A stretch of 64,000 nt of DNA, taken from Rhodopseudomonas pentothenatexigens. GTDB lineage: Bacteria > Pseudomonadota > Alphaproteobacteria > Rhizobiales > Xanthobacteraceae. A model generated the notes under the pieces. That model did no database searches and had not been told where the DNA came from. It was given only the letters and a program-made list of their open reading frames with translations. Numbering within the stretch: position 1 is the stretch's first letter; every line of letters starts with the position of its first letter. Shown here in pieces: positions 8,863 through 19,300 of the stretch. Location of the stretch: contig NZ_UFQQ01000009.1 in the NCBI RefSeq assembly GCF_900218015.1, positions 1-64,000 of the forward strand. The letters are read 5' to 3'. The position numbers were made by a program, and so were the translations under genes.

Positions 8863-9235
8863 TCGCAATGGCGAGCGCGGCTTCACCATGATCGAAGCGG
8901 TGGTGGCGCTGGCGCTGGTGATGGTCGTGCTCGGCGCGATCGGCTCGGTCGTTGCGACCAATGTAAGGGGCGTATCGAAGCTCGAGCAGCGCGTCGGTCT
9001 GGTCGACGCCGCGCGCCTGGTGATCAGCGGCATGCCGCGGGGCGAAGCGGTCGGCGGGCGCCGCGGAGAGATCCTCGGCCATCGCTGGCAGATCGCGAGC
9101 TCGCCGTTCGTCGGCGGAGCCGGCGTCGCCGGTTCGCGTTTCGTGCCGGAGCGCGTCGAGGTGCGGCTGCAATCACCGTCCGGTGCGATGCTGTCGCTCG
9201 AGACCGTCCGGCTCCGAACCAGGGACGGCGAGTGA
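8843..9235 (+). CDS. gspI: Minor pseudopilin GspI
   Basis: The product is 130 residues, normal for GspI. The short leader MSGAASDRNGERG is followed by FTMIEAVVALALVMVVLGAI with the +5 Glu. The start is TTG at 8843 inside the end of gspH, and the stop overlaps the GTG of gspJ, so translation is coupled on both sides. GspI forms the tip complex with GspJ and GspK. Confidence 0.9.
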   Translation: MSGAASDRNGERGFTMIEAVVALALVMVVLGAIGSVVATNVRGVSKLEQRVGLVDAARLVISGMPRGEAVGGRRGEILGHRWQIASSPFVGGAGVAGSRFVPERVEVRLQSPSGAMLSLETVRLRTRDGE

Positions 9236-9924
9236 TGGTTCGGCGTGCGCGGCGGAGCGATGCGGGGTTCACGCTGTTCGAAGCGCTGGTCGGCGTGGCG
9301 CTGATGGGCTTGATCCTCGCTGCGCTCGGCGCCGTTACGGCGCAATGGTTGCCGGGCTGGAATCGCGGGCTGCTCCGCGTTCAGCGCAACGAACAACTGG
9401 CGGTCGCGCTGGACCGGCTGTCGGCGGATCTCGCCGCCGCCGAGTACGTCGCCGCCAGACGCAACGATCGAACGCCGCTGTTCGAGGGCGACGACGGCGC
9501 GGTGATCTTCGTGCGCCCGGCGCTCGGGCCGAATACGGCGCCGGGTCTCGAATTCGTTCGGGTCTCGGAGCGCAGCGATGCCACCGGAACCATGCTGGTG
9601 CGGATGCGCGCGCCGTTCGTGCTGCTGCCGATCGGCGATCTGGCGCTCGATCGGATTCCGTTCGCCGATCCGGTGGTGCTGCTACGTGCGCCGTATCGGC
9701 TGACGTTTTCCTATCGGGCCGAAACCGGCGGCTGGAAGTCCTCCTGGCGCAACCAGGGCAGGTTGCCGAGCGGAGTCAGATTCAGCATCAGCGACGACCG
9801 CGACGATCACGGCGTCGTCGTGGCATCGGCGACGCGGCTGCACGCCGATATGATGGCGCCGCTATCGGAGCCGCCCAGCCAGGACGCGTCGCCGCCGGCC
9901 GGCGCAGCATCGGGAGCGAAGTAG
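9232..9924 (+). CDS. gspJ: Minor pseudopilin GspJ
   Basis: The product is 230 residues from GTG 9232, which overlaps the gspI stop by four bases. Leader MMVRRARRSDAG is followed by FTLFEALVGVALMGLILAAL with Glu at +5. The rest matches a GspJ-type globular domain: RNEQLAVALDRLSADLAAAE after the helix, and a beta-rich C-terminal half ending in a Pro/Ala tail. It is part of the GspI-J-K tip complex. Confidence 0.9.
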   Translation: MMVRRARRSDAGFTLFEALVGVALMGLILAALGAVTAQWLPGWNRGLLRVQRNEQLAVALDRLSADLAAAEYVAARRNDRTPLFEGDDGAVIFVRPALGPNTAPGLEFVRVSERSDATGTMLVRMRAPFVLLPIGDLALDRIPFADPVVLLRAPYRLTFSYRAETGGWKSSWRNQGRLPSGVRFSISDDRDDHGVVVASATRLHADMMAPLSEPPSQDASPPAGAASGAK

Positions 9925-9925
9925 C

Positions 9926-10858
9926 ATGCCCGGGGTGGCCCGAGTTCATGCGATACGCCGCCGGGGACGGGACGGCTTCATCGTCGTGGCCGTGCTGTGG
10001 CTGCTGGCGGCGCTGGCGGCACTCGCGGTGACCGCGTCGCACTACATGGCGCAGTCGGCGACTGCATTGAGCCTCGGCGGCACCACGCTGCAATCGGATC
10101 TGCTGATCGATGCGGGGCTGGAGCTGGCCGCCTATCAGCTGTCGATTCCGGCAGGTGGGGGGCGTCCGAGCCGCGGCGGCTTTCGTTTCAATCTCGCGCG
10201 GTCGGCGATCGATGTCGAATTCATCGCGGAGTCGGCGCGGATCAACCTGAACCTGGCGCCGAAGGCTCTGATCGCCGGCCTGTTCGTCGCGCTGGGAACG
10301 CCGGCCAGCGCGGCCGAGCGCTACGCCGACCGCGTCATCGGCTGGCGCAGCCCGCCGCGCTCGACCGGCGTCGACGAGGAAGACGCGCTCTATGCCTCCA
10401 TGGGCTATCCGCCGCGGCGCGGAGCGTTCAACACCACCGACGAACTCTGGCTGGTGGCCGGCCTGCCTCCGGCCCTGATCGAGCGGACGCTGCCGTTCGT
10501 CACCGTCTACAGTGAGATGGCGGAGGTGAATATTCTCGATGCACCGCCGGAAGTGATTGCCGCGCTGCCTGGAGTGACGCCGCTGCTGCTCGATGCGCTC
10601 ATCACGCGCCGCGACTCCGGCCCGGTGGACCCGCAGTTCCTGTTCGGGATGCTGGGGGAAAAGCGGGCGGGCGCGACGTTGAACAGCAGCAACGCCTATC
10701 GCGTCCGCGTCCGGGTCGCCGCCGGCCGACGCCAGAGAATTGCCGAAGCGGCGATCCTGATCTCCGGCTTCGGTGACCAGAACCCGTACCGCGTCATGTC
10801 GTGGCGGGAGATCGATCCGGCCACCGGACAGCCTGCGGAACCGGGGAAGGCGCGATGA
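9926..10858 (+). CDS. gspK: Minor pseudopilin GspK
   Basis: The product is 310 residues, the largest pseudopilin as usual. Leader RRRGRDG is followed by FIVVAVLWLLAALAALAVTA; the +5 Glu is absent, which is normal for GspK because it caps the pseudopilus. The globular part has the helix-hairpin-like SAM-fold insertion region: RINLNLAPKALIAGLF, FNTTDELWLVAGLP, and VNILDAPPEVIAALPGV. The stop overlaps the gspL start (ATGA). Confidence 0.93.
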   Translation: MPGVARVHAIRRRGRDGFIVVAVLWLLAALAALAVTASHYMAQSATALSLGGTTLQSDLLIDAGLELAAYQLSIPAGGGRPSRGGFRFNLARSAIDVEFIAESARINLNLAPKALIAGLFVALGTPASAAERYADRVIGWRSPPRSTGVDEEDALYASMGYPPRRGAFNTTDELWLVAGLPPALIERTLPFVTVYSEMAEVNILDAPPEVIAALPGVTPLLLDALITRRDSGPVDPQFLFGMLGEKRAGATLNSSNAYRVRVRVAAGRRQRIAEAAILISGFGDQNPYRVMSWREIDPATGQPAEPGKAR

Positions 10859-11940
10859 GCATGCTGGAAACGATTGCGGCCAGTTTCTTCGCCTGGATCG
10901 ATGCGGTGGTAATCGGCCTCGCTGCGCTGGCGCGCAGGATCAGGCCGGTTCGGCGGATTTGCGTGGCCGAGCAGGAAGACGGAAGTTTCATGATGAGCAT
11001 GGCGGATCCGGCAACGCGCGGCGGCAAGCGCCGCGATGCGCCCGCGGCTCGCCAACTCCAAATCATCGGGGCGACGTTCAACGAGCCGCTGCCGGCGGAG
11101 TGGACCAAGCTGATGCGCGGCAGTGAAGTCGAGCTGATGATGCGCTCGTCCCGCTTCCTGTTCCGCCCGCTCGAACTGCCGAACCGGGCCACCGAATTCC
11201 TCGAGGGCATCGTTCGCGCGCAGATCGACCGGCTGACGCCGTGGAGCGCGAGCGATGCAGCGTTTCGATGGACGCGCCCGCGCCCGATCGCCGGCGAGCG
11301 CATCGCAATCACCATTGCGGTGGCTCCGCGGAGCGCGTTCGATGCGTTGGCGCAGATCTTCGCCGATCTGGGCGCGGCGGCCGTCGCGATCACGACCGAG
11401 ACGCCGGACGGACAACGCGTCGCGGTTCACGACGCCAAGGCCGCGGCCGACGCCGCTCGCGGCAACCGCTTGCGCGTCGCCGTGCTCGGCATCTGTGCGA
11501 TCTCGGCGCTGGCGACGATCGCCTCCTCGGTGGCGGCGACCATCCTGGTCGATCAGCTCGGGGCGCAGGAACGGCAGATCCATCGCAGGATCGCGGAGCG
11601 GCGAGCCATCCTGCGCGGCGATGTCGGATCGCCCGGCGGCTCGGCGTTGGAGCTGCTTGAACAGCGCAAGCAGAACACGCCCGCCAGCGTGATGGTGATC
11701 GAGGCGCTGGCCGCCGTCCTGCCCGACCACACCTACGCGACCGAACTACGCATCGACGGCGACAAGGTGCAGGTGGCCGGCGTGACTCGCGATGCGCCGT
11801 CGTTGATCCAGCTCCTGGAACAGTCGCCGAGTTTTGCCCGGGCGGCGTTCTTCGCGCCGACGACGCGCGCTGCCAACGAGACCGGCGAGCGGTTTCACGT
11901 CGAAGCCAGGATCAATCCCTATTTCGGGACCGCGCCATGA
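10855..11940 (+). CDS. gspL: Type II secretion protein GspL (PilN-like C-terminus)
   Basis: This 361-residue bitopic membrane protein should link GspE to the periplasmic parts. The N-terminal 200 residues are the cytoplasmic (actin-like) part. One membrane helix spans about 206-232 (RLRVAVLGICAISALATIAS). The periplasmic part is PilN-like, with a coiled segment (QERQIHRRIAERRAIL) and a ferredoxin-like end (LPDHTYATELRIDGDKVQVAG). ATG 10855 overlaps the gspK stop, so it is preferred over ATG 10801. The N-terminal 40 residues carry an extra hydrophobic stretch (FFAWIDAVVIGLAALA), unusual for GspL. Confidence 0.85.
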   Translation: MSMLETIAASFFAWIDAVVIGLAALARRIRPVRRICVAEQEDGSFMMSMADPATRGGKRRDAPAARQLQIIGATFNEPLPAEWTKLMRGSEVELMMRSSRFLFRPLELPNRATEFLEGIVRAQIDRLTPWSASDAAFRWTRPRPIAGERIAITIAVAPRSAFDALAQIFADLGAAAVAITTETPDGQRVAVHDAKAAADAARGNRLRVAVLGICAISALATIASSVAATILVDQLGAQERQIHRRIAERRAILRGDVGSPGGSALELLEQRKQNTPASVMVIEALAAVLPDHTYATELRIDGDKVQVAGVTRDAPSLIQLLEQSPSFARAAFFAPTTRAANETGERFHVEARINPYFGTAP

Positions 11941-12491
11941 CGATGATCGATCGGCTCAAAGCGAAGCTCGCGCGATATCCTTATCTGGCCGTGCTGCTGT
12001 TCACTGCCGTCGTCGCGATGTGCGCGCTCGCCACCGCCGGCAACGTTCTGGACATTCTGCAGAGGCGGGACGCCGTGATCGCGGCGTCGTCGATCCTCGA
12101 GAGGTTGGAAGCGCGGCGGCCTCCGCCACAGGCGGCGACCGCCGATGTCGGTGTTCCCCGGGGCTCCTCTTTCGTCGAGGGACCGAGCGCGTCGGTCGCC
12201 GCCGCAGCGCTGCTTCAGCGCCTCACCGGTGCGATCCGCCGCCTGCGCGGCAATATCCTGTCGTCGCAGGTCGATCTGCAGGGGCCTCAGGCGAAAGCCG
12301 GCTTCCTGATGGCCTCGGCGAGTTTCGAGCTCGAGCAGGTCGCTCTGCAGCCGCTGCTCTACGACCTCGAGGCCGGGATGCCGTTCTTGTTCGTGGAGCA
12401 ATTGGTCGTGCAGGCGCCGCAGGGGGTCTCGGAGGGCGGCAAGCTGAAGGGGACGATCTCGGTGTCGGGCAAATGGCGGGGTAGCAAATGA
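11937..12491 (+). CDS. gspM: Type II secretion protein GspM
   Basis: The product is 184 residues: a short cytoplasmic N-terminus, one membrane helix (YLAVLLFTAVVAMCALATAG, about 16-36), a coiled segment (LQRRDAVIAASSILERLEAR) and a ferredoxin-like C-terminal domain with the GspM subtype-b motif (AGMPFLFVEQLVVQAP). It overlaps gspL by four bases and the next gene by four, the normal L-M order. It would pair with GspL in the inner-membrane platform. Confidence 0.85.
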   Translation: MTMIDRLKAKLARYPYLAVLLFTAVVAMCALATAGNVLDILQRRDAVIAASSILERLEARRPPPQAATADVGVPRGSSFVEGPSASVAAAALLQRLTGAIRRLRGNILSSQVDLQGPQAKAGFLMASASFELEQVALQPLLYDLEAGMPFLFVEQLVVQAPQGVSEGGKLKGTISVSGKWRGSK

Positions 12492-13273
12492 GGGTCTCGG
12501 CCGGGATCGGTTGGCTGGCGGCACCGCTGCTGGTGCTGTTCGGTTCGGTGGCGCTGGCCGCGGTGCCGCCGGCGGTCGCCGACCCGCGCGACGACACGGC
12601 CGCCAGGCCGCTGCCGACCCGCAGCCGGGCCGCCGCTCCGGCGCCGTCCCAGGTCCCGGCCGCGCGGACGAGCGGCAATCCTCTGTGGGCCGTTCCGCTG
12701 CGCAAGCTGAACGCCTCGGTGGCGCGTCCGCTGTTTGCGCCGACACGCCGGCCGCCGGCCGCAGTCGAAACGAAAGCCGACAAACCCCCGCCGCCGCCGC
12801 CGCCGAAACCGCGCGAGAAGGAACGCCCCCATTTGATGCTGCTCGGCACGGTCGCCATGGACCCTTCGTCCGGCATCGGCCTGTTCGTCGACCGTGGCGA
12901 CAAATCCGTGGTCCGGCTGCGCACCGGCGACGATCACAACGGCTGGGTGCTGCGGAGCGTTGCGCCGCGGCAGGTCGTCCTCGAAAAGGGCGACGAGAAA
13001 ATCGTGCTCAGCCTGCCGCCGCCGGAAGCCGCGGGGCCGCCGGGGCCTGCACTGCCCGCGAGCGCCCCGGTCGCTGCGTTCAAACCCAATCCCCCCGCGC
13101 CGGTTGCGGCTCCCGTCGGCGGCGCGCCATCAGCGACGGCACTTCCGGTTCCGCCGGCCGCAGCTCCCGGCGGCCCGCCGCCGGCTCCATCGGGAAATCC
13201 GTTCAGTGGCATGGTGCAGCACTGGATGAATCGGATTTCGGGGCAGCCCGGCGCCGGTGCGGCGAAGCCTTGA
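12488..13273 (+). CDS. GspN/GspC-like type II secretion protein
   Basis: The product is 261 residues with an N-terminal signal or anchor (WLAAPLLVLFGSVALAAV), a Pro/Ala linker with a run of seven prolines, and a homology-region-like domain (LMLLGTVAMDPSSGIGLFVD, then VVRLRTGDDHNGWVLRSVAP) resembling the GspC HR domain. The last 80 residues are Pro/Ala/Gly-rich. This is the last gene of the T2SS operon. There is no separate GspC, so this protein probably does the GspC job of touching the secretin N0 domain. The exact subunit name is uncertain. Confidence 0.75.
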   Translation: MRVSAGIGWLAAPLLVLFGSVALAAVPPAVADPRDDTAARPLPTRSRAAAPAPSQVPAARTSGNPLWAVPLRKLNASVARPLFAPTRRPPAAVETKADKPPPPPPPKPREKERPHLMLLGTVAMDPSSGIGLFVDRGDKSVVRLRTGDDHNGWVLRSVAPRQVVLEKGDEKIVLSLPPPEAAGPPGPALPASAPVAAFKPNPPAPVAAPVGGAPSATALPVPPAAAPGGPPPAPSGNPFSGMVQHWMNRISGQPGAGAAKP

Positions 13274-13370
13274 GTCATGTTACGATAGTAACGTTATCGT
13301 TCTCATTGACATCGATCTGACATGAAGCTGTCAGTTAATAACAGGTAAACTTCTCCCGCAAGTTGCGGCG
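13274..13370 (+). promoter_or_regulatory. Promoter region of the giant exoprotein gene
   Basis: This 97-base AT-rich gap separates the T2SS operon from the giant gene. It contains two overlapping dyads: GTTAC-N4-GTAAC (13279-13292) and GTAACGTTATC (13288-13298). No intrinsic terminator for the T2SS operon is visible, so read-through from the T2SS operon is possible. Confidence 0.5.
13288..13298. promoter_or_regulatory. GATAACGTTATC-type motif (giant gene promoter)
   Basis: The sequence GTAACGTTATC lies about 75-85 bases before the first ATG of the giant gene and overlaps a second dyad whose left arm GTTACGATA is repeated at 49297-49305. Confidence 0.5.
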
Positions 13371-16300
13371 ATGTCACTTTGCTTCGGATGCTCCAGGTCG
13401 TCGGGGCATTTCGGCCAGATGGCCGGCCGCGCTGCGTGTTGTGTATTGCGGCTGGGAGTCTCTGCCTTGAAGCGCGTTCGCTCGATATCCGTCCGTACCG
13501 GATCGTCGCGTCTGGCGTACCGGTCGGTGATGCTGTGCGGAGCCAGCCTGTTCGCCCTGATGGTGACGTGCGCAGACGGCGAAGCCCGCAGCATCAATTC
13601 GATCGGTGGCGTCGCTCCCACCGCGGCCGCGCAGGACGCTGCGAACGCCGCCGCCGCGCAGGCGGCCGGTGCAGCCGCACAGGCACGGCAATCGCTCGAT
13701 CGAGCGGCTGCGGCGCTCGCCGCGATCCGCAAAGCGCAGCAGGAGGCCGCCGCGATCGCCGCGCAGCCGACGCTGGCGAACGGCGCCCCGATTCCGAGCG
13801 GCGTCGCCGATGGCGGTCTGATGCCGACCGGCGGCGTCAGTGTCGGCGGGTCCTGCGGCGCGTCGTGCACGACCCTGAATCTGAGAACACCGGAATCGTT
13901 CAACGGCGCCAGTTCGAAACTGACTCAGACCGTCAGCGGCGGCAAGACCAACGTCAACGTCACCCAGACCGCGAAGCAGGCGATTCTCAACTGGGACAGC
14001 TTCAACATCAGCTCCGATACGCTTCTGAATTTCGATCAGCAGGCGTCGGACTGGATCGCGCTGAACCGGGTCAATCCGGACACCTCGCCGAATCTGTTCC
14101 TGCAGAACGCGCGGGCCAACAACGGCTGGACCAATCCGTCGTCGATCAACGGCCAGATCAACGCGCCGGGCGCGGTCTATGTGATCAACCGCAACGGCAT
14201 CATCTTCGGCGCCGGCGCGCAGATCAACGTGCATTCGCTGGTGGCGTCGACGCTCGACGTCGGCAAGCTCGGCGACGACCAGGCCGCGCGCGACGCCTAT
14301 TTCCTCAACACCGGCATCGGCAACCCGTTTTCGTTCTCGCTGTTCGTCGCCGAGCGGACGCCGACACCCGGCAACTCCGACCCGGGCGGTGCCGCCACGA
14401 CGCTGGTCCCCGGCAACGTCACGGTCGAGGCCGGCGCCGCGATCAGCGCCAGGATCGCCACCGACGTGGTGCCGCTGGGGTCGCCTGGATTCGTCTATCT
14501 GTTCGGCGCCAATGTCGCCAATTACGGCACGCTGACCGCGCCGCAAGGCCAGGTCGCGATGGCCGCCTCGCGGGCGATTACCTTGACGCCGGGCACCTAC
14601 GCCGCGGCGGAGATTCCCAGCAGCGTGCTCCCGAGCGGCGTGACCTTCCGCGGGACCGGATTGCAGTTACAGAACTACTCGGAAAGCTATCAGACGACCG
14701 CCGGTCAACTCGGCAATCCGACCAATCTCGCCTACTACCGCAATGAAGCCACCGGCGTGGTCACCGGCGAAGTCACCCATGGCGGCCTGATCGAGACCCG
14801 GCAGGGCGTCACCACCCTCGCCGGCGACCGGGTCGCGGTCGCCAATCTGCTCGACGCCGACGGCAATCCCGTCCGCGACGCCGTGGGCGGGCTGGTGCGC
14901 GGGGTGATCTCGGCCGACACCAGCATCCTGCGCAACAGCATGGTGCTGCTCCACGCCGCCACCAGCGTCCGGATGGACGGCATCATCAGCATGCTGCCGT
15001 ATGACGACGGCAACACGCTGCCGATACTCAGCGGCGGTTCGAGCGACGGCAACTCCAGCACGGTGCAGAGCTTCATGCCCGCGTTCGTCGAACTGGCGGC
15101 GCAGCGCGAGGTCGGCATCAGCGCGAACGGACTGATCTCGGCACCGTCCGCCACGGTATCGCTGAAGGCCGTCGCGCTCGGTGGCGGCGGCGTGACGCGC
15201 CAGCTCTTCAACGGCAATGGCACCACCAATGCGAGCGCCAAACCGACGCTCAGCGGGCCGCAGCAGGTCGTGCTGGCCGGCCGCGATGCGGACGGGCCCG
15301 GCGCGACCATCGACGTCGCCGGCTTGCAGGACGTGGTGTTGCCGGCTTCGTACAATTTCGTCTCGTTCCAGCCGCGCGCCGAATTCGCCGACATGCCGCT
15401 GCAGCGCGACGGCGTTCTGTACGGCGAGACGCTGTGGATCGACATTCGCGCGACCGGCACGCGCAGCGACGGCACCACGTGGGTCGGCACCCCGCTTGCC
15501 GACGCCAGCGGCTATGTCAATTCGAAGGGGCGTAGCATCTATCAACTGATGACCGCCGGCGGCCGCGTGGATTTCGGGACCGAGCTGAGTGTCGACGATT
15601 CCGGCACGTCCGGCAGGCAGGTCGTGCTGAATGCCGGCTCGGTGGTCAACGTCGCCGGCGGCAAGGTCACGTTCCTGCCGGGGATGGTGCCGACGACGCG
15701 GCTGATCGGTATCGACGGACGGATCTACACCATGGCCACCGCCAGTCCCGACATGATCTATGTCGGGATCTTCGGCCGTTTCACCGTCGATCATGAGCGG
15801 TGGGGGGCTCCGGAAAGCTGGACGCTCGGGGCGCAATCCTATCAGACCGGCTACACCGAGGGCCACGACGCCGGCGGCGTCAAGGTCACCACCATCACCC
15901 CGCAAATCGCCCTCGGCAACGAGTTCTATTTCGGCTCGGTCGCCGGGCAGCGCCAGATCAATCTCGGGCGCGCGCCGTCGGACACCACCGACTACACCAG
16001 CGGCAGCGCAGTGACGCGGCCGACCGCGTTGCAGGCCAGCGGCGACGAATTGCCGTCGCAGGGCTATCTGATCCTCAACACGCCCTCCAGCGTGCAGATC
16101 GGGTCGACGCCATCGGCCAATTTCGTCACCAACAACGCCAAGACCCTGCTGTCGGACGAAACGCTGTCGAGCTACGGGCTGAGCGCGCTTTCGATCACCA
16201 GCTACGACCTGGTGCTGTCGTCCGGTAGCGCCGTTCGGCTCGCGGCGGGCGGTCGTTTCGACGCGCTTGCCGGCGGTGCGATCGACATCGCGGGCTCGAT

Positions 16301-19300
16301 TACCGCACCGGGCGGCGTGATCGACCTCACCACCAAACGCTGGCAAATCGCGAAAGCATTCCAGGACACGACCCTGCCGCTGCAGGCGCCGACGCACAAC
16401 GGCCAGGTAATCGCAGCGGACGTGTTCGTGGAAGGCCTCCTCGACGTCAGCGGCCGCTTCGTCAACGACAACGCCAAGTTCGAGCTCGATGCCGCGGGGC
16501 CGGCCTTCATCAACGGCGGCTCGATCTCGATCACGACCAACAAGGACAGCGACCGTCTCAGTCGCCAAGACACCACGGGCAGTATCCGTTTGTCGGCGGG
16601 CAGCGTTCTCGATGCGTCGAGCGGGGCCTACATCTCACCTCGCGGCAAGTTCAAGACGGCCTCGAACGGCGTCATCGCCGGCAAGGGGGGCAGCATCTCG
16701 CTGGTACTCTACAAGGGGTCGTTCGAGCCGCCGAACCAGCCGGACGCGGGCAACAACAATCCAATCGCGCCGTCACCCGACAGCAGCCTCGCGATCCTGC
16801 AACTCGACGGCACTTTGCGCGCCTACGGCTTCGAATCCAACGGCAGTTTGCTGTTGGGGACGGTCGGCACGGTGCAGATCGGCGGCGTGCTGCCGGCGGG
16901 GCAGACCTCGACCGTCAGAGTCGGCGGCGATCCGACGTTTCCGATCGCGCTGCTCAACAATGGCGGCTTCGGCTCGTACACGCTCGAGACCGTTTCGGAC
17001 GTCAGGTTGAAGGCCGACGGCAGTGCGGTGGCGGGCGGCCAAGCGAGCATTGTCGTCGCGTCGGATCTGACCTTGCAGCAGGTCAACTATGCGGGCGACG
17101 TCGACTACGCAGAGTTGGGAACAGGCACCAAGCTCGGCCGCGAGGCGTCGCAGTCGCCGGACACTCGGCTGGCTGTTCTGCCCGACGATCTGCGCAAGCC
17201 GGTCGATCTGACGCTGCGCGCCGACAACATCCTGCTCGACCAGGACGCCTCGATCGTCACTGATGCAAAGGCGAAGCTCAATCTGAGCGGCAGTCCCGAC
17301 CGATCACTCGCGTCCGGTGCCGCGTTGTACGGCCGCGACACGCTCGCTCAGAACGTCCTGCTCCGCGGCAGCATCGTCGATCATGGCGGCAGCCTGACCA
17401 TCAACGCGGTCCGCACCTGGCTGGAAGCCTGGAATCAGCAGCAGGCGCGGATCGACCTGTCCGGCACGTATATCGCCAATTCGCGGTTCGGCCTGCCCGG
17501 CGGACCGGCGGCCAGCGGCACGATCATCGGCGGCGGCACTCTGACGATCGAGTCCGGAGCGCTCACTACGGTCACGGGAAGCAATAATCCCGTTCCCGCC
17601 GTGCCGGCCGCCGGATCGTCCTATGTGGTTGCGCGCGACGGACTCCAGGTCGATGTCTCCGGCTATGCCGGTCTGGTTTCTTATGTGAGCGGTCGGACGG
17701 TCACGCCGTACTGGTCGTGGGCAGACGCCGGCTCGGTCGAGATCGACTCCGGCGCATTCCTGTGGAACGGCTCGTTCGCGGCGCTGGGCGGCCGCTACCG
17801 CGACGCCGCCGGCAACTTTGCCGCGGACCCGCGTGCCAATGGCGGCACCATCGTTCTCGGCGGCGGCGCGATGACGCTGGCGCAGAGTTTCGATGCGCTG
17901 CGGCTGCCCAATGCGCCGGCCGCCGCGACCGGCCTGATGTCGCTGGCCCAGCTCTCGCAGAGCGTCGGGACCGCACTGACCGTGTCGGCGGCGGTCGACA
18001 GGCTCTCGGCGTTCGAGAACGTGTACCTGTATGCGGGCGGCGCTCAGGGTGGGGCGGCGCGAATCTTCAACGACATCGCCGGCAATACTCTGAATCTCGG
18101 CGCGCTGGGATTGCAGACGCTCATTGTCTCCGGATCGCTGAACTGGTCGGTCGCCAACCGGCTCGAAATCGCCGCGTCCTCGATCCTGAGCTTCGGCAAC
18201 GGCAGCAACGTGACGCTGTCCGCGCCTTACGTGCTGCTCACCGGCGGCGGCGGCGCCGTGACCCAGGGGACCAATACAATCACGGTCGCCGCGCGGATCC
18301 TGGACGTCGAGGGCGCCACCTTCGCCGGCTTCCGTCAGGTCGATCTGCTGAGCTCCGGCGATCTGCGTCTCAGCACGCCGAAGGTCGCCAACAAGCTCGA
18401 CACCACCACGGGGCTGATCAGCGGTCCGTCCGAATTCGCCGGCACGCTCGCGACCTATGGCGACCTGCTGCTCTCGGCGCAGCGCGTCTATCCGGTCTCG
18501 GCAGTCGACTTCACCATCAAGAGCACCGCCGGCGATGTCGCCTTCGCAGCGCCCGCCGGCAGCCAAACCGACATTCCGCTGTCCGCCGGCGGCAGCGTCA
18601 CGGTAACGGCCGCGAACATCCGGCAGGGCGGCAATCTGTTCGCACCGCTCGGACAGATCACCCTGACCGGCGGCACCGGCACCAACGCCGACGGCAGCCG
18701 TCAGGGCGTTGTCCTGCAGCCGGGCAGTCTGACTTCGGTGACGCTGGCCGACACCACCGTGCCCTATGGCGCCACCCTGGACGGCAAGGGGTGGTACTAC
18801 AATGCGAGTCTCAGCCCGCTGACGGCGCCGCCGGCCAAGGGCCTGACGCTCGGCGGCGCCAGCGTCGCGGTGGCGGAAGGCGCGGTGATCGACGTCCGAG
18901 GCGGCGGCGATCTGCAGGCGACCGAGTGGATCCAGGGCAAGGGCGGCTCGTACGATACGCTGGCCACGATCAATGGCGGTCTGAAGAACGCGACCGGAGC
19001 CGGGCCGGTGGTTTACGCCCTGGTGCCGAGCAGCAGCGACCCGGTCGCCGCGTTCGACATTCACTTCACCACCGCCAGAAGCCTCGACGCCGCGGGCCAG
19101 TCCGGCGCCAAGTTCACGCTGCCGAGCGGGCAGGTGTTGTATCTGCAGTCGGGCGACATCTATCCGCTGGCCGGCACGCAGATCACCATCGCCGGCGGCG
19201 ATGGCATTCCGGCCGGCACCTACACGCTCTATCCGGCGCACTACGCCACTCTGCCGGGCGCGATGCGGGTAACCTATTTCGGCGATAATCTCGGCCGCAG

